NCBI RefSeq assembly: GCF_001310085.1
Contig: NZ_CP012643.1
Coordinates: 1,829,001-1,893,000 of the forward strand
Source: Rufibacter tibetensis
GTDB taxonomy: Bacteria > Bacteroidota > Bacteroidia > Cytophagales > Hymenobacteraceae
Length of the DNA: 64,000 nucleotides
Reading direction: 5' to 3'
The notes beneath the pieces are model-generated. The model had not been told where the DNA came from. It did no database searches and saw nothing but the letters and a program-made list of their open reading frames with translations. The position numbers and the translations under genes were made by a program. Of the stretch, positions 35,051 to 44,525 are shown one piece after another (position 1 is the stretch's first letter; every line of letters begins with the position of its first letter).

Positions 35051-36169
35051 ATGAGTCAAATAGAAAATCAACCGCTGTTACAATCTTACCAGAAAGGTGC
35101 TTTACAACTGAATAACCGTCTGGTGATGGCCCCTATGACCCGCAGCCGGTCCAACAACCCTGAGACTGCTCCTACCGAGCTGAACGCAGAGTACTATGCC
35201 CAACGTGCCAGTGCCGGTTTGATCATCTCAGAAGGAACACCGATAAGTCCGCAAGGAGTTGGCTATACCAACATCCCCGGCATTTACTCTGCCGCGCAGG
35301 TAGAAGGCTGGAAAAAGGTGACCAATGCTGTGCACGAGAAAGGCGGCAAAATCTATGCGCAGTTGTGGCACGTGGGCCGTATGTCGCATCCAGATTTCCA
35401 CAACGGTGCCTTACCAGTGGCTCCATCAGCTATTAACCCCAATGACCAGGCATTCACGGCCGAAGGTTTCAAACCAACCGTAACGCCGCGCGCCTTAGAA
35501 ATAGAGGAAATCAAAGGCATTGTGGAAGACTTCAAGAAAGCTGCTGCCAATGCGGTAGAGGCTGGGTTTGACGGCGTGGAGATTCACTCTTCCAATGGTT
35601 ACCTGTTCCATCAATTCTTCAGCCGCTGCTCTAACCAGCGCACCGATGAATACGGCGGAACCATTGAAAACCGCGCCCGCTTCTTCTTTGAAGTGTTGGA
35701 TGCTGTGAAAGAAATCATTGACCTGAGCCGCGTGGGTGTTCGTTTGAACCCTTCCATGCACGAGCAATTCGGCATTACGGTAGACGAGCAAACCGCTCCA
35801 ACGTTTGAGTACATCGTGCAACGTTTGAACAACTACAACCTGGCCTACCTGCACCTAACCGAAGCTTCTCCAAAAGTAGCCGAGTTGCCATACGCCATCA
35901 AAGAGATCGCAAAGCATTTCCGTCCGTTGTACCATGGCACGTTGATCATCAATGGCGGCTTTACGCAGGAAACTGGGAACAAAGTATTAGAAGACGGCTT
36001 AGCGGATCTGGTTGCCTATGGCAGACCCTTTATCGCGAACCCAGACCTGGTAGAGCGTTTCGCTGAGAATGCAGAGCTGAACGCCCCAGACTACAACACC
36101 TTCTACAGCAACACCGGCGAAGTAGGCTACACCGACTATCCTACCCTGGCCGAAGTTTCTGCTGCGTAA
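35051..36169 (+). CDS. Old Yellow Enzyme family alkene reductase (NADH:flavin oxidoreductase)
   Basis: The 372-residue product is a single OYE TIM barrel. It has APMTRSRS at the start, YYAQRASAGLIISEGTPISPQGVGYTNIPGIY (FMN-binding loops), QLWHVGRMSHP, and the substrate-binding EIHSSNGYL with His and Asn three apart. The usual DQFL after it reads HQFF. The enzyme reduces activated C=C bonds such as enones or maleimides, using NAD(P)H and FMN. It follows the MarR gene by 58 bp and its operator, so it is probably induced by reactive electrophiles. Confidence 0.94.
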   Translation: MSQIENQPLLQSYQKGALQLNNRLVMAPMTRSRSNNPETAPTELNAEYYAQRASAGLIISEGTPISPQGVGYTNIPGIYSAAQVEGWKKVTNAVHEKGGKIYAQLWHVGRMSHPDFHNGALPVAPSAINPNDQAFTAEGFKPTVTPRALEIEEIKGIVEDFKKAAANAVEAGFDGVEIHSSNGYLFHQFFSRCSNQRTDEYGGTIENRARFFFEVLDAVKEIIDLSRVGVRLNPSMHEQFGITVDEQTAPTFEYIVQRLNNYNLAYLHLTEASPKVAELPYAIKEIAKHFRPLYHGTLIINGGFTQETGNKVLEDGLADLVAYGRPFIANPDLVERFAENAELNAPDYNTFYSNTGEVGYTDYPTLAEVSAA

Positions 36170-36205
36170 TCATTAAGAATAACACAACTGCATATATAGA
36201 AAAGG

Positions 36206-36230
36206 GCCGCACGCATTGTGCGGCTTTTTT
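36206..36230 (+). terminator. Terminator after the Old Yellow Enzyme gene
   Basis: GCCGCAC (36206-36212) pairs with GTGCGGC (36218-36224), closed by GCATT and followed by TTTTTT. Confidence 0.88.
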
Positions 36231-36340
36231 CATTTTAGGGGTGTTTTGCAGAAGGCAAGCTAAAAATGGAATCTGCTCCAATCTTATCTATGCCGTGAAA
36301 TAGTTTTTCTGTCGTATTCGCAAGTCTAGCAATTCAGGAA

Positions 36341-36375
36341 TGCTTACGGACACGAGCTGTAAGCTCGCGCCAGCA
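36341..36375 (+). repeat. Solo outer arm of the composite repeat
   Basis: TGCTTACGGACACGAGC and TGTAAGCTCGCGCCAGC match the right arm at 42875-42908 almost exactly, with the hairpin CGAGCT-GTA-AGCTCG. No left arm or nested element lies nearby. Confidence 0.7.
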
Positions 36376-36410
36376 AAAGAAAGAATGCTTTAGATAGTAG
36401 CTTAAGGTTG

Positions 36411-36453
36411 GACTTTGCCCATTTTAACCTGTTTTCCGCAAAACAAGGTTAAA
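36411..36453. repeat. Degenerate GTTTT-palindrome
   Basis: TTTTAACCTGTTTT and AAAACAAGGTTAAAACG form an imperfect palindrome of the family seen in many gaps of this window. It lies upstream of the helicase gene and is not followed by a T tract, so it is not an obvious terminator. Confidence 0.55.
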
Positions 36454-36515
36454 ACGCCTTTCTTCTAAGTTGGTTAGCACTGGTTACTTTCTACTACAAA
36501 TTCCTTAGCATCATG

Positions 36516-36523
36516 TACCTTTG
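36516..36523 (+). promoter_or_regulatory. TAnnTTTG -7 box upstream of the DinG-like helicase gene
   Basis: TACCTTTG matches the consensus exactly. The GTG at 36523 overlaps it, so translation must start further on, which supports the ATG at 36556. I do not see a clear -33 box. Confidence 0.5.
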
Positions 36524-36555
36524 TGGTTCTGCTTAGACGAGTGAACGAGGTCCTG

Positions 36556-39495
36556 ATGAAAGCTGATTCCCCATCCTTTGCCATCCTGCATTTATTTGCC
36601 ACCGGCTCGTACGGTCTTCGGCAGGGGCTGCTGCAGATTGGCGTTTTATCGCTGCAGAAAGGCCAGTCTGTTCTGAAGGAATGGTTCATCAACCCGGAGG
36701 CGGAGTTTGGACGAAGCGTGCAGAAACAGTCCAAAATCAGCAAAGAACAGGCAAAAAGCGCTCCTACCTGGCAAGAACAAAAAGCCGAAGTGCAGGAATA
36801 CCTGAGTTCTTTCACGCACGTGTTCTTCTTCCAGGAACGGCATGAACACATCTGGTTCAAGAACTACATCTTGGCCGGCATGCCCTCGCCACCCGTTTGT
36901 GCAGACTTGGCGGTGCTCTCCTCGTTCTTTCTGCCGCATCTCAACCTAATGGAGGTGGGCGATTTAGTGGCACTTTCCACCGCTGCCCAGAAAAAGCCTG
37001 CTTCCCAACCCATGCCCGTAGCCTTGACGGCGCTGCACACCCAGCTTTTCAAACTGCTGGAAGTGTTACTGCAGAAAATCCCCAGCACCCCGGAAGACGA
37101 ACCCGGCGAGCCTACCCTGTTTCTACAACTCCTACAGCAAGTACTGAATTTGGGCACCGTGTACATGGGCACTGCTTGGCGAGCCTTGCAAGCCGCTGCC
37201 GAGAACATAGAAACGCTGGAGCCGCTAGACCTGCATTGGCTCACGCCTTCTCCTGCTACTGATGTGCCGGTGCTGCCTTATCATCTCCGGAAGTTGCTTT
37301 CTTCCTGGCTTCCTACGGTAACCGATGCGACCGTCGTGAAGCCGAGGGTAGACATCGCCCAGCCTTCTGACCAGCTTATCCATGATGCCCTGCACGCCTG
37401 GTATAAAAAACATGGATTGCCGGAGCGGTATGCTCAGATGGAGTACTCCAAATTCTGCAACAAAGCCTTAACCGACAAAGGAACGTTTGTGGCTGAAGCG
37501 GGTACCGGCACCGGGAAAACCATGGGCTACCTCATGGCCGCCGCCGAACTGCTGCGCCTGAACCCCGGCCGTAAAGTGGTAATAGCGACTGCTACCAAAA
37601 ACCTGCAGGAACAAGTCATGCAGGGCGAGATTCCGCGACTGCGCTTTAAAGGTGGTTTACACGCCCATTTGCGGCCTGCCATTGTGAAAGGCAAAAACAA
37701 TTACCTCTGCTTAAGCGCCCTGTTGGATCTATATGACGAACTGGTAGTGCAGGAAAAAGGCACCATCCGGGAGGGGCTAAGTTGGCTTTCCCTGGTGCTG
37801 CGTGTGTATCAAACCCAAGGCGAAGTAGAAGAGATTCCGCACAACATCAGGGCCATCTTACCCGACACGTACCGTCTGCTATCAGAGGCCAATGCCCAGG
37901 AAGTATGTGTGCCCAAGCTTTGCCAAGAACCTGCCAAGTGCACGTACGCCCGCCACATGGAGCAGGCCTACGCTGCTGATATCATCGTGACCAATCACCA
38001 TAAACTGCTGCAACTTCCGCCTAAGCTCACGGACCTTATCAAGCACTGCATCATTGATGAGGCCGACCAGTTCCCGGACTTCGCCCGAAGTGCCCTGAGC
38101 ATGAACTTCAGCCTGGGAGTAGTAGAAGCCCGGCTCCTGCGCCCCTTATTAGGCAAAAACTACCGGAAAGGCTTCCTGGACCGAGTGGCGGAACGGGTAG
38201 TACATCACGCAGAAACCGAAACGGCCCAGTTGGTACTGGACGAGATTGACTCTATTCACCGTGATTGTGACACCATCAGAACTAGTGGCGAACTGATTCA
38301 GGCACTGCCTATACAAGGGGAGCAGCGGTGGCAGGAAGAAGTCGCCTTGGTAGAAAATGGCCGCTGGATTAAACGAGAGTTCAGTGCCGATATTGAGCAG
38401 GCGCTGCAGGAGCTGCTGACCGCAATCCAGTTTGTAGCCGGCAAGATTGAACGCATCCTACGCCTCCTGAAAATGCCGGAGGACAAGACCTTCAGTCGTC
38501 TGGAAACCTACAAGGAGAAAGCCGCTGAGTTTGCCGATTCTCTGCAAAAAATCACCAGCGACTTTCCGGCCCGCAAATGGATTCATGTACTGGAGAAGAG
38601 TGGCCAGAACTGGTCGGTGAGCAAGATGCCATATTACCTGCAGGACGAAATGGAGAAACTGCAGAACATCTACCCCAGCCTGCTGTTCACCTCGGCCACG
38701 CTGTACGTTGGCGGCAACACGCAGTATTTCCGGAACCAGTTGGGCCGCAGCGAGCCATTTGAGCAGGAAGTTCGCTACTTGTCGCCGTTCAATTACGAGC
38801 AGCAGGAAAAGGTCCATGCCGTAGTTCCCGCGTTCATCCCCTGCTATGAACACAAAATGGCGCAGGACCAGAAACAGGCCTGGTTGCAGACTTCCATGGA
38901 AACGCTGCTCAAGTGCATTGTGGCCCTGAACGGCAGAACCCTGGTCCTCTTCACCAGCCGCCGCGACATGGACGATGCCTACCGTTGGCTGTACTCCCGT
39001 TTACCCGCCTATGACATTGAGTTACTGAAACAGGAAGGTACCAGTTTGTGGGAAATCAGGCGGTTCAGGCAGGAGGAGCATTCTGTGCTACTAGGTTTGG
39101 ACCGGATGTGGTCTGGTGTGGATTTTCCGGGCGTCACGCTTTCACAGGTGATTGTTTTCCGGCTGCCTAATCCATCTCTAGGGAATCCACTGGTGGCACA
39201 CCGGCGTGAGGTGGAAGGCGGTTACTTCTGGAGCAAATTTTACTATCCGGCCAGTCAGCATAAGTTGCGGCAAGGTTTCGGACGATTGGTGCGGCGTGAG
39301 AAAGACAAAGGCTCTTTCGTAATCCTGGATTCCCGGGTGCACCATACTGCCCGCATGCAGCACCTCAAAGATGAGCTGCCCGTGGACATCACGCCTTTCC
39401 ATGCCGGGGAAGACTTGGAAAATTGGCTTTTGAAGACGCTGCTGCCTAAGCTGGAACTAGCTTCTGAGTGGGAACGCCGAGGCATCTCGTTTTAA
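36556..39495 (+). CDS. DinG/XPD-type DNA helicase with degenerate exonuclease domain
   Basis: From the ATG at 36556 the protein has 979 residues. The first ~170 align by eye with the DnaQ-like exonuclease of Bacillus-type DinG (SFAILHLFATGSYGLRQGLLQIGVLSL), but the catalytic DxE is replaced by HxF, so nuclease activity is probably lost. The helicase core has GTGTGKT (about 315), a four-cysteine iron-sulfur cluster (NYLC near 385, then CVPKLCQEPAKC near 450-460), DEAD-box IIDEADQF (about 500), and motif V-VI MWSGVDFPG ... QGFGRLVRREKDKG. DinG unwinds D-loops, R-loops and G-quadruplexes. It may act in repair here. Confidence 0.9.
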   Translation: MKADSPSFAILHLFATGSYGLRQGLLQIGVLSLQKGQSVLKEWFINPEAEFGRSVQKQSKISKEQAKSAPTWQEQKAEVQEYLSSFTHVFFFQERHEHIWFKNYILAGMPSPPVCADLAVLSSFFLPHLNLMEVGDLVALSTAAQKKPASQPMPVALTALHTQLFKLLEVLLQKIPSTPEDEPGEPTLFLQLLQQVLNLGTVYMGTAWRALQAAAENIETLEPLDLHWLTPSPATDVPVLPYHLRKLLSSWLPTVTDATVVKPRVDIAQPSDQLIHDALHAWYKKHGLPERYAQMEYSKFCNKALTDKGTFVAEAGTGTGKTMGYLMAAAELLRLNPGRKVVIATATKNLQEQVMQGEIPRLRFKGGLHAHLRPAIVKGKNNYLCLSALLDLYDELVVQEKGTIREGLSWLSLVLRVYQTQGEVEEIPHNIRAILPDTYRLLSEANAQEVCVPKLCQEPAKCTYARHMEQAYAADIIVTNHHKLLQLPPKLTDLIKHCIIDEADQFPDFARSALSMNFSLGVVEARLLRPLLGKNYRKGFLDRVAERVVHHAETETAQLVLDEIDSIHRDCDTIRTSGELIQALPIQGEQRWQEEVALVENGRWIKREFSADIEQALQELLTAIQFVAGKIERILRLLKMPEDKTFSRLETYKEKAAEFADSLQKITSDFPARKWIHVLEKSGQNWSVSKMPYYLQDEMEKLQNIYPSLLFTSATLYVGGNTQYFRNQLGRSEPFEQEVRYLSPFNYEQQEKVHAVVPAFIPCYEHKMAQDQKQAWLQTSMETLLKCIVALNGRTLVLFTSRRDMDDAYRWLYSRLPAYDIELLKQEGTSLWEIRRFRQEEHSVLLGLDRMWSGVDFPGVTLSQVIVFRLPNPSLGNPLVAHRREVEGGYFWSKFYYPASQHKLRQGFGRLVRREKDKGSFVILDSRVHHTARMQHLKDELPVDITPFHAGEDLENWLLKTLLPKLELASEWERRGISF

Positions 39496-39513
39496 CAATC
39501 ATAGCCCCCACAG

Positions 39514-39550
39514 GCCTCATTTCAGAAAACAGGCCTAAAAGCAATTACGC
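39514..39550. repeat. Degenerate GTTTT-palindrome
   Basis: AGGCCTCATTT, CAG, AAAACAGGCCTAAAAGC: an imperfect palindrome of the recurrent family, located 20 bp after the helicase stop. It may weakly terminate transcription, but there is no T tract. Confidence 0.5.
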
Positions 39551-39698
39551 CCTTTTGAGCCTTTTACTCGGCTCCAGTAAAGAAAGCATAAAGCAGACGC
39601 TAGTGACAAACGCGCCAGCAGAACAAGACAAATTATTATAATTCTAAGGAATTAAGCACCTAACGCATTTTTTTACAAGTAATCTCAACTTTCTACTT

Positions 39699-39706
39699 TA
39701 ACTTTG
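39699..39706 (+). promoter_or_regulatory. TAnnTTTG -7 box upstream of carB
   Basis: TAACTTTG matches the -7 consensus exactly, 26 bp before the carB start. Poly-T at 39668-39674 may act as a poor -33 region, since I see no TTTG at the right spacing. Confidence 0.5.
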
Positions 39707-39732
39707 GGCAATTTATACATACCGCTTTACTA

Positions 39733-42546
39733 ATGCCGAAAGATAATTCCATTAAGTCGATCTTGATCATTGGTTCCGGTCCTATTGTAATTGGGCAGGC
39801 CTGTGAATTTGATTATGCTGGCTCCCAAGCCTCCCGCTCCCTGCGCGATGAGGGGATTGAGGTAACCCTCATCAACTCCAACCCCGCCACCATCATGACC
39901 GACTCCATCACCGCGGACAACGTGTACCTGAAGCCGCTGGAGAAGAAGTCAATCATTGAGATTCTGGAGAAGCACCAGATTGACGCCGTACTGCCTACCA
40001 TGGGTGGACAAACTGCGTTGAACCTGGCAATTGACTGCGAGAAAGCCGGTATTTGGAAAAAATACGGCGTGAAAATCATTGGGGTGGACATCAAGGCCAT
40101 TGAGACCACCGAAGACCGCGAGAAATTCCGTCTGTTAATGATTGAGTTGGGCGTGAATGTCTGCAAAGGCAACACCGCTACCTCGTTCCTGGAAGGGAAA
40201 GAAATTGCTCAGGAAATTGGGTTCCCACTGGTAATCCGTCCGTCATTCACCTTGGGTGGAACCGGAGGTGGTTTCGTGAACTCTCCGGAAGAATTTGACA
40301 AAGCCTTAACCCGCGGTCTGCACGCCAGCCCTACCCATGAGGTACTGGTGGAGCAAAGCATCATGGGCTGGAAAGAGTACGAGCTGGAGCTGCTGCGTGA
40401 TAACATCGGGAACGTGATCATCATCTGCTCCATTGAGAACTTTGACCCAATGGGTATTCACACCGGTGATTCCATTACCGTGGCACCGGCCATGACCCTG
40501 CCAGACACCATCTACCAACAGATGCGGGATCTAGCCATTAAAATGATGGCGGGCATTGGGCAGTTTGCCGGTGGTTGTAACGTACAGTTCTCGGTGAACC
40601 CAGAGGATGACACCATCGTCGCCATTGAGATTAACCCGCGCGTGAGCCGTTCTTCAGCGTTGGCTTCTAAAGCAACAGGGTACCCAATTGCCAAAGTAGC
40701 TGCCAAACTGGCCATAGGCTACAACTTAGATGAACTGAAAAACTCTATCACCAAAACCACGTCGGCGTTCTTTGAGCCCGCGCTGGATTACGTGATTGTG
40801 AAAATACCGCGCTGGAACTTTGACAAGTTCAAAGGAGCCAACAAGACCCTGGGCTTGCAGATGAAATCTGTGGGTGAGGTAATGGGCATTGGCCGTACCT
40901 TCCAGGAGGCGCTGCAGAAGGCTTGCCAGAGCTTGGAGATCAAACGCAACGGCTTGGGCGCCGACGGCAAGGAGAAAACCAACTATGACCAGTTGATGTA
41001 CAGCCTGGCTAACCCAAGCTGGGACCGTCTGTTCACCATCAAAGACGCCATGAAATTTGGGGTGGCCACCAGCACCATCCAGAAAGTAACCAAGATTGAC
41101 CCCTGGTTCCTGCAGCAGATTGAAGAACTGGAGCTGACCGAGCGTGAAATCCTGAAGCACACCTTAGACAGCATTCCGGTTGATTTGATGCGTTCTGCCA
41201 AGGTAAAAGGCTTCGCTGACCGCCAGATTGCCTACCTGCTGCGTTGCAAGGAAAGCGAAGTGCACGACAAACGTCTGAGCATGGGCATTAAGCGCGTGTT
41301 TAAGATGGTAGATACCTGTGCTGCCGAGTTTGAAGCGGTAACGCCATACTACTACAGCACTTTTGACGGCGAGAACGAAAGCAAAGTATCAGACCGCAAA
41401 AAAGTAGTGGTGCTAGGCTCAGGTCCTAACCGTATTGGACAGGGCATTGAGTTTGACTACTCTTGTGTGCACGGCGTATTAGCGGCCAGCGAGTGCGATT
41501 ATGAGACTATCATGATCAACTGCAACCCAGAAACGGTAAGTACAGACTCTGACATTTCAGACAAACTGTACTTTGAGCCGGTATTCTGGGAGCACATCTA
41601 TGACATCATTCTGCACGAGAAACCAGAAGGCGTGATTGTGCAGTTAGGTGGTCAGACCGCTTTGAAACTTGCGGAGAAACTGACTCGCTTCGGTATCAAG
41701 ATCATGGGTACTACCTATGAAAGCCTTGACCTAGCTGAAGACCGCGGTGCTTTCTCTACCTTGTTGAAAGAGAACAACATTCCGTATCCTCCATTTGCGA
41801 GCGTAACCTCGGCTGAGGAAGCGCTGGAGGTGTGCAAAGATTTGAAGTTCCCATTGCTGGTTCGTCCTAGCTACGTATTGGGTGGCCAGAACATGAAAAT
41901 CGTGATCAACGAGAAGGAACTGGAAGCGCAAGTACTGGACATCCTGAAAGACAGCCCAGGCAACCACGTACTTCTGGATCACTTCCTTGACCGTGCTATT
42001 GAAGCCGAGGCAGACGCTATTTGCGACGGCGAGAACGTACACATTCTGGGCGTAATGGAGCACATTGAACCTGCTGGTATCCACTCCGGTGACTCGTACG
42101 CGGTGTTGCCTCCGTTTGACTTAAGCGAGAACGTGCTCCGCCAGATTGATGAGTACACGAAGAAAATCGCGCTGGCGCTGAACACCGTTGGCTTGATTAA
42201 CATCCAGTTCGCCATCAAGAACGATATTGTGTACATCATTGAGGCGAACCCTCGCGCCAGCCGCACCGTGCCGTTCATTGCTAAAGCGTACAAAGAGCCG
42301 TATGTGAACTATGCCGCCAAGGTGATGCTGGGCGAAAAGAAAGTGACTGATTTCACCTTCAACCCGCAACTGGAAGGCTACGCCATCAAAGTACCGGTGT
42401 TCTCCCACAGCAAGTTCCCAGAAGTGAACAAAGAGCTAGGACCAGAAATGAAGTCAACCGGTGAGGCCATCTACTTCATTGATGACCTGGAAGACGAATA
42501 CTTCACCAAAATCTACTCTGAGCGTAACCTGTATTTGAGTAAGTAA
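39733..42546 (+). CDS. carB: Carbamoyl-phosphate synthase large subunit, lacking the MGS domain
   Basis: The 937-residue product has two homologous ATP-grasp halves. Each opens with a signature: SILIIGSGPIVIGQACEFDYAGSQA, and VVVLGSGPNRIGQGIEFDYSCVH. The metal- and ATP-binding motifs EINPRVSRSSALASKATGYP and EANPRASRTVPFIAKAY are intact. The protein makes carbamoyl phosphate from bicarbonate, ammonia and 2 ATP for pyrimidine and arginine synthesis. It ends at DEYFTKIYSERNLYLSK, so the C-terminal ~130-residue MGS-like allosteric domain of the usual ~1070-residue enzyme is absent. Such short forms occur in some Bacteroidota. The glutaminase subunit carA is not nearby. Confidence 0.95.
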   Translation: MPKDNSIKSILIIGSGPIVIGQACEFDYAGSQASRSLRDEGIEVTLINSNPATIMTDSITADNVYLKPLEKKSIIEILEKHQIDAVLPTMGGQTALNLAIDCEKAGIWKKYGVKIIGVDIKAIETTEDREKFRLLMIELGVNVCKGNTATSFLEGKEIAQEIGFPLVIRPSFTLGGTGGGFVNSPEEFDKALTRGLHASPTHEVLVEQSIMGWKEYELELLRDNIGNVIIICSIENFDPMGIHTGDSITVAPAMTLPDTIYQQMRDLAIKMMAGIGQFAGGCNVQFSVNPEDDTIVAIEINPRVSRSSALASKATGYPIAKVAAKLAIGYNLDELKNSITKTTSAFFEPALDYVIVKIPRWNFDKFKGANKTLGLQMKSVGEVMGIGRTFQEALQKACQSLEIKRNGLGADGKEKTNYDQLMYSLANPSWDRLFTIKDAMKFGVATSTIQKVTKIDPWFLQQIEELELTEREILKHTLDSIPVDLMRSAKVKGFADRQIAYLLRCKESEVHDKRLSMGIKRVFKMVDTCAAEFEAVTPYYYSTFDGENESKVSDRKKVVVLGSGPNRIGQGIEFDYSCVHGVLAASECDYETIMINCNPETVSTDSDISDKLYFEPVFWEHIYDIILHEKPEGVIVQLGGQTALKLAEKLTRFGIKIMGTTYESLDLAEDRGAFSTLLKENNIPYPPFASVTSAEEALEVCKDLKFPLLVRPSYVLGGQNMKIVINEKELEAQVLDILKDSPGNHVLLDHFLDRAIEAEADAICDGENVHILGVMEHIEPAGIHSGDSYAVLPPFDLSENVLRQIDEYTKKIALALNTVGLINIQFAIKNDIVYIIEANPRASRTVPFIAKAYKEPYVNYAAKVMLGEKKVTDFTFNPQLEGYAIKVPVFSHSKFPEVNKELGPEMKSTGEAIYFIDDLEDEYFTKIYSERNLYLSK

Positions 42547-42574
42547 GAAGTCAACGTATATATGTATAAAAAAG

Positions 42575-42600
42575 GCTGCTCCTTCTGGAGCAGCTTTTTT
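42575..42600 (+). terminator. Terminator after carB
   Basis: GCTGCTCC (42575-42582) pairs with GGAGCAGC (42587-42594), closed by TTCT and followed by TTTTTT; A-rich DNA upstream lets it serve both directions. Confidence 0.92.
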
Positions 42601-42650
42601 TGTTTATGGCTAGTTTTTAGAATACAGGCTAAAAAACGCATTCCCCACAG

Positions 42651-42910
42651 GCGCGAGTTTCCAGCTCGTGTCCGCACGCACGGCTGTACCTTTCCTTTCC
42701 CCCATTTAGTCATCCTGAAAGGATCTTGTGAACGAACGGTAGAGTCGCTTCTTCAATGCCTTTTTAGTTCGCCCACAAGATCTTTCCAAGATGACAAAGT
42801 ATGTTGGTAAGCCATAGGAATAAACTAGAATACCGAGTTTCTGCAAGGCCAGAACCAAAGAATTTGTCAGCAATGCGTGCGGACACGAGCTGTAAGCTCG
42901 CGCCAGCGAG
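42651..42910. repeat. Composite inverted-repeat element, second copy
   Basis: Outer arms lie at 42651-42679 (GCGCGAG...CTCGTGTCCGCACGC) and 42875-42910, reading as reverse complements. Inside, an inverted repeat runs from GTCATCCTGAAAGGATCTTG (42709) to the AAGATCTTTCCAAGATGAC block ending at 42795. The plan matches 14222-14431, but 80 bp more DNA separates the inner element from the right arm. This and two terminators fill the 450-bp gap between carB and the symporter gene. Confidence 0.8.
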
Positions 42911-42928
42911 GGATCTCAGTAGAAAGAA

Positions 42929-42975
42929 GAAACCGTTTCGGGGCTGCTTCTACAAAACAGACCCGAAACGGTTTC
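42929..42975 (-). terminator. Terminator of the symporter gene
   Basis: GAAACCGTTTCGGG (42929-42942) pairs with CCCGAAACGGTTTC (42962-42975); the 19-base loop holds a smaller CTG/CAG stem. It lies 20 bp after the stop of the minus-strand symporter gene. Confidence 0.85.
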
Positions 42976-42996
42976 TGAAATAATACTTAACTCTTT

Positions 42997-44376
42997 TTAA
43001 AACTGCTGTATCTGCCCGGCTTTTAACCTAGCCAGGTAATCTTTTGAAGCGGCCATTACTCTAGGGGACAACAGTAGCGCGCAGGTCATGGTAGGGATAG
43101 CCATGAGTGCGAAGGCGGTGTCTACCAGGTTGATGACGGAAGTGATGGTTACAATGGCCCCAATGATGATGGTGAGGATGTAGAAGTAGTCGTACAGACG
43201 GCGGTACTTGAACCCGAATAGGTAGGTAAAGCACTTGGACCCGTAGTAGCAGTAAGAAAACAAAGAGGTGAAGGCGAAGATAAACACGCAAATCACTAGC
43301 AGGTACTTGCCTATTTGTGGCATAGCAACCCCGAAAGCTTGCGCTGTCATAGTCACCCCGTTCCCGGAATTGGTTTCCCAAACGCCAGTTACCAGAATAG
43401 CCAGTCCGGTCATGGTGCAGACTACAATCGTGTCAATGAACGGCTCCCACATGGCTACCAGCCCTTCGCGTACGGGCTCATTGTTCTGCGATTCGCCGTG
43501 CATCATGGCGGCGGTGCCAATCCCGGCTTCGTTGGAGAAAGAGGCACGACGGGCACCCATGATGATCACCTGCATCACGGCCCCACCCATCACAGCATTC
43601 CCGGTGAAGGCATCCTCAAAGATAAGTGCGAACATGCTTGGTATGGCTGTGATATTGGAGAAGATGATGTACAGCACCGAACCGGTGTATAACACCACCA
43701 TTAGGGGTACCAGTTTGGTGGCCACGGCTGCAATCCGTTTCAGGCCGCCAAACAAGATAATGGAAACCAGAAGCGCCATGGCCATGCCCATGAACAGATT
43801 AGAAATAAACGTGTCTTCACCTACCATGCCGCTGGGTTTCAGGACAACATCAGTAATGATCTGAGTGAGCTGGTTTGCCTGAAAAAGGGGCAATGTTCCA
43901 AATAGACCGGCAAACGCGAACAGGATGGACAAAGGCTTCCATTTTTTGCCTAAACCCTCGGTAACCATATACATAGGTCCGCCCTCTATGGCGCCCAGTT
44001 CATTCCGGCCACGGTACATGATGGAGAGAGTACAGGTGAAGAATTTGGTGGCCATGCCCACAAAAGCGCTTACCCACATCCAGAACAGTACGCCTGGCCC
44101 GCCCATGGCAATTCCTACGGCAACGCCACTGATGTTTCCCATGCCAATGGTTGAGGCTAGCGCACTGGCCATAGCCTGAAAAGGAGTAATTTGCCCGGCA
44201 GCGTTAGGGTCCTGGTATTTTCCCTGCAAGATGCTGAGAGAATGCCTCATCATCCGGAAGGGAATCAGACGGCAGTAAAGCATCAGGAAGAGGCCACCAC
44301 CCATCAGCAAGATCAACAAAGGCATGCCCCAGGCTAATCTACTGGCCTCGGCAAGAAAAGCGTCTATTTTTTCCAC
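42997..44376 (-). CDS. Alanine/glycine:cation symporter (AGCS family)
   Basis: The 459-residue product has about eleven membrane helices. Family marks are PFQAMASALASTIGMGNISGVAVGIAMGGPGVLFWMW near residue 65-100, MATKFFTCTLSIMYRG, IEGGPMYM, and FSNEAGIGTAAMMHGE at about 280. AGCS carriers take up alanine or glycine with Na+ or H+. It starts with GTG at 44376, with no better ATG nearby. A terminator ends it just before the composite repeat. Confidence 0.95.
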   Translation of the reverse strand: MEKIDAFLAEASRLAWGMPLLILLMGGGLFLMLYCRLIPFRMMRHSLSILQGKYQDPNAAGQITPFQAMASALASTIGMGNISGVAVGIAMGGPGVLFWMWVSAFVGMATKFFTCTLSIMYRGRNELGAIEGGPMYMVTEGLGKKWKPLSILFAFAGLFGTLPLFQANQLTQIITDVVLKPSGMVGEDTFISNLFMGMAMALLVSIILFGGLKRIAAVATKLVPLMVVLYTGSVLYIIFSNITAIPSMFALIFEDAFTGNAVMGGAVMQVIIMGARRASFSNEAGIGTAAMMHGESQNNEPVREGLVAMWEPFIDTIVVCTMTGLAILVTGVWETNSGNGVTMTAQAFGVAMPQIGKYLLVICVFIFAFTSLFSYCYYGSKCFTYLFGFKYRRLYDYFYILTIIIGAIVTITSVINLVDTAFALMAIPTMTCALLLSPRVMAASKDYLARLKAGQIQQF

Positions 44377-44525
44377 GAAGAGATATTTGACTAGAATCTA
44401 CAAACTTAAGGCAGGAAACCTGCAAAAAGAATGTCTTGGTACTGAAATCACCAATACTCTATAGAATCACAGGTATAAAAGGAGAAATGGCATCCCTAAG
44501 CACTTCCTTCTGTTTTAAGCCAGAT

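Noticed and set aside
42562-42810. 82-residue open frame after carB
   Set aside because: It covers the carB terminator and the composite repeat; no coding signal.
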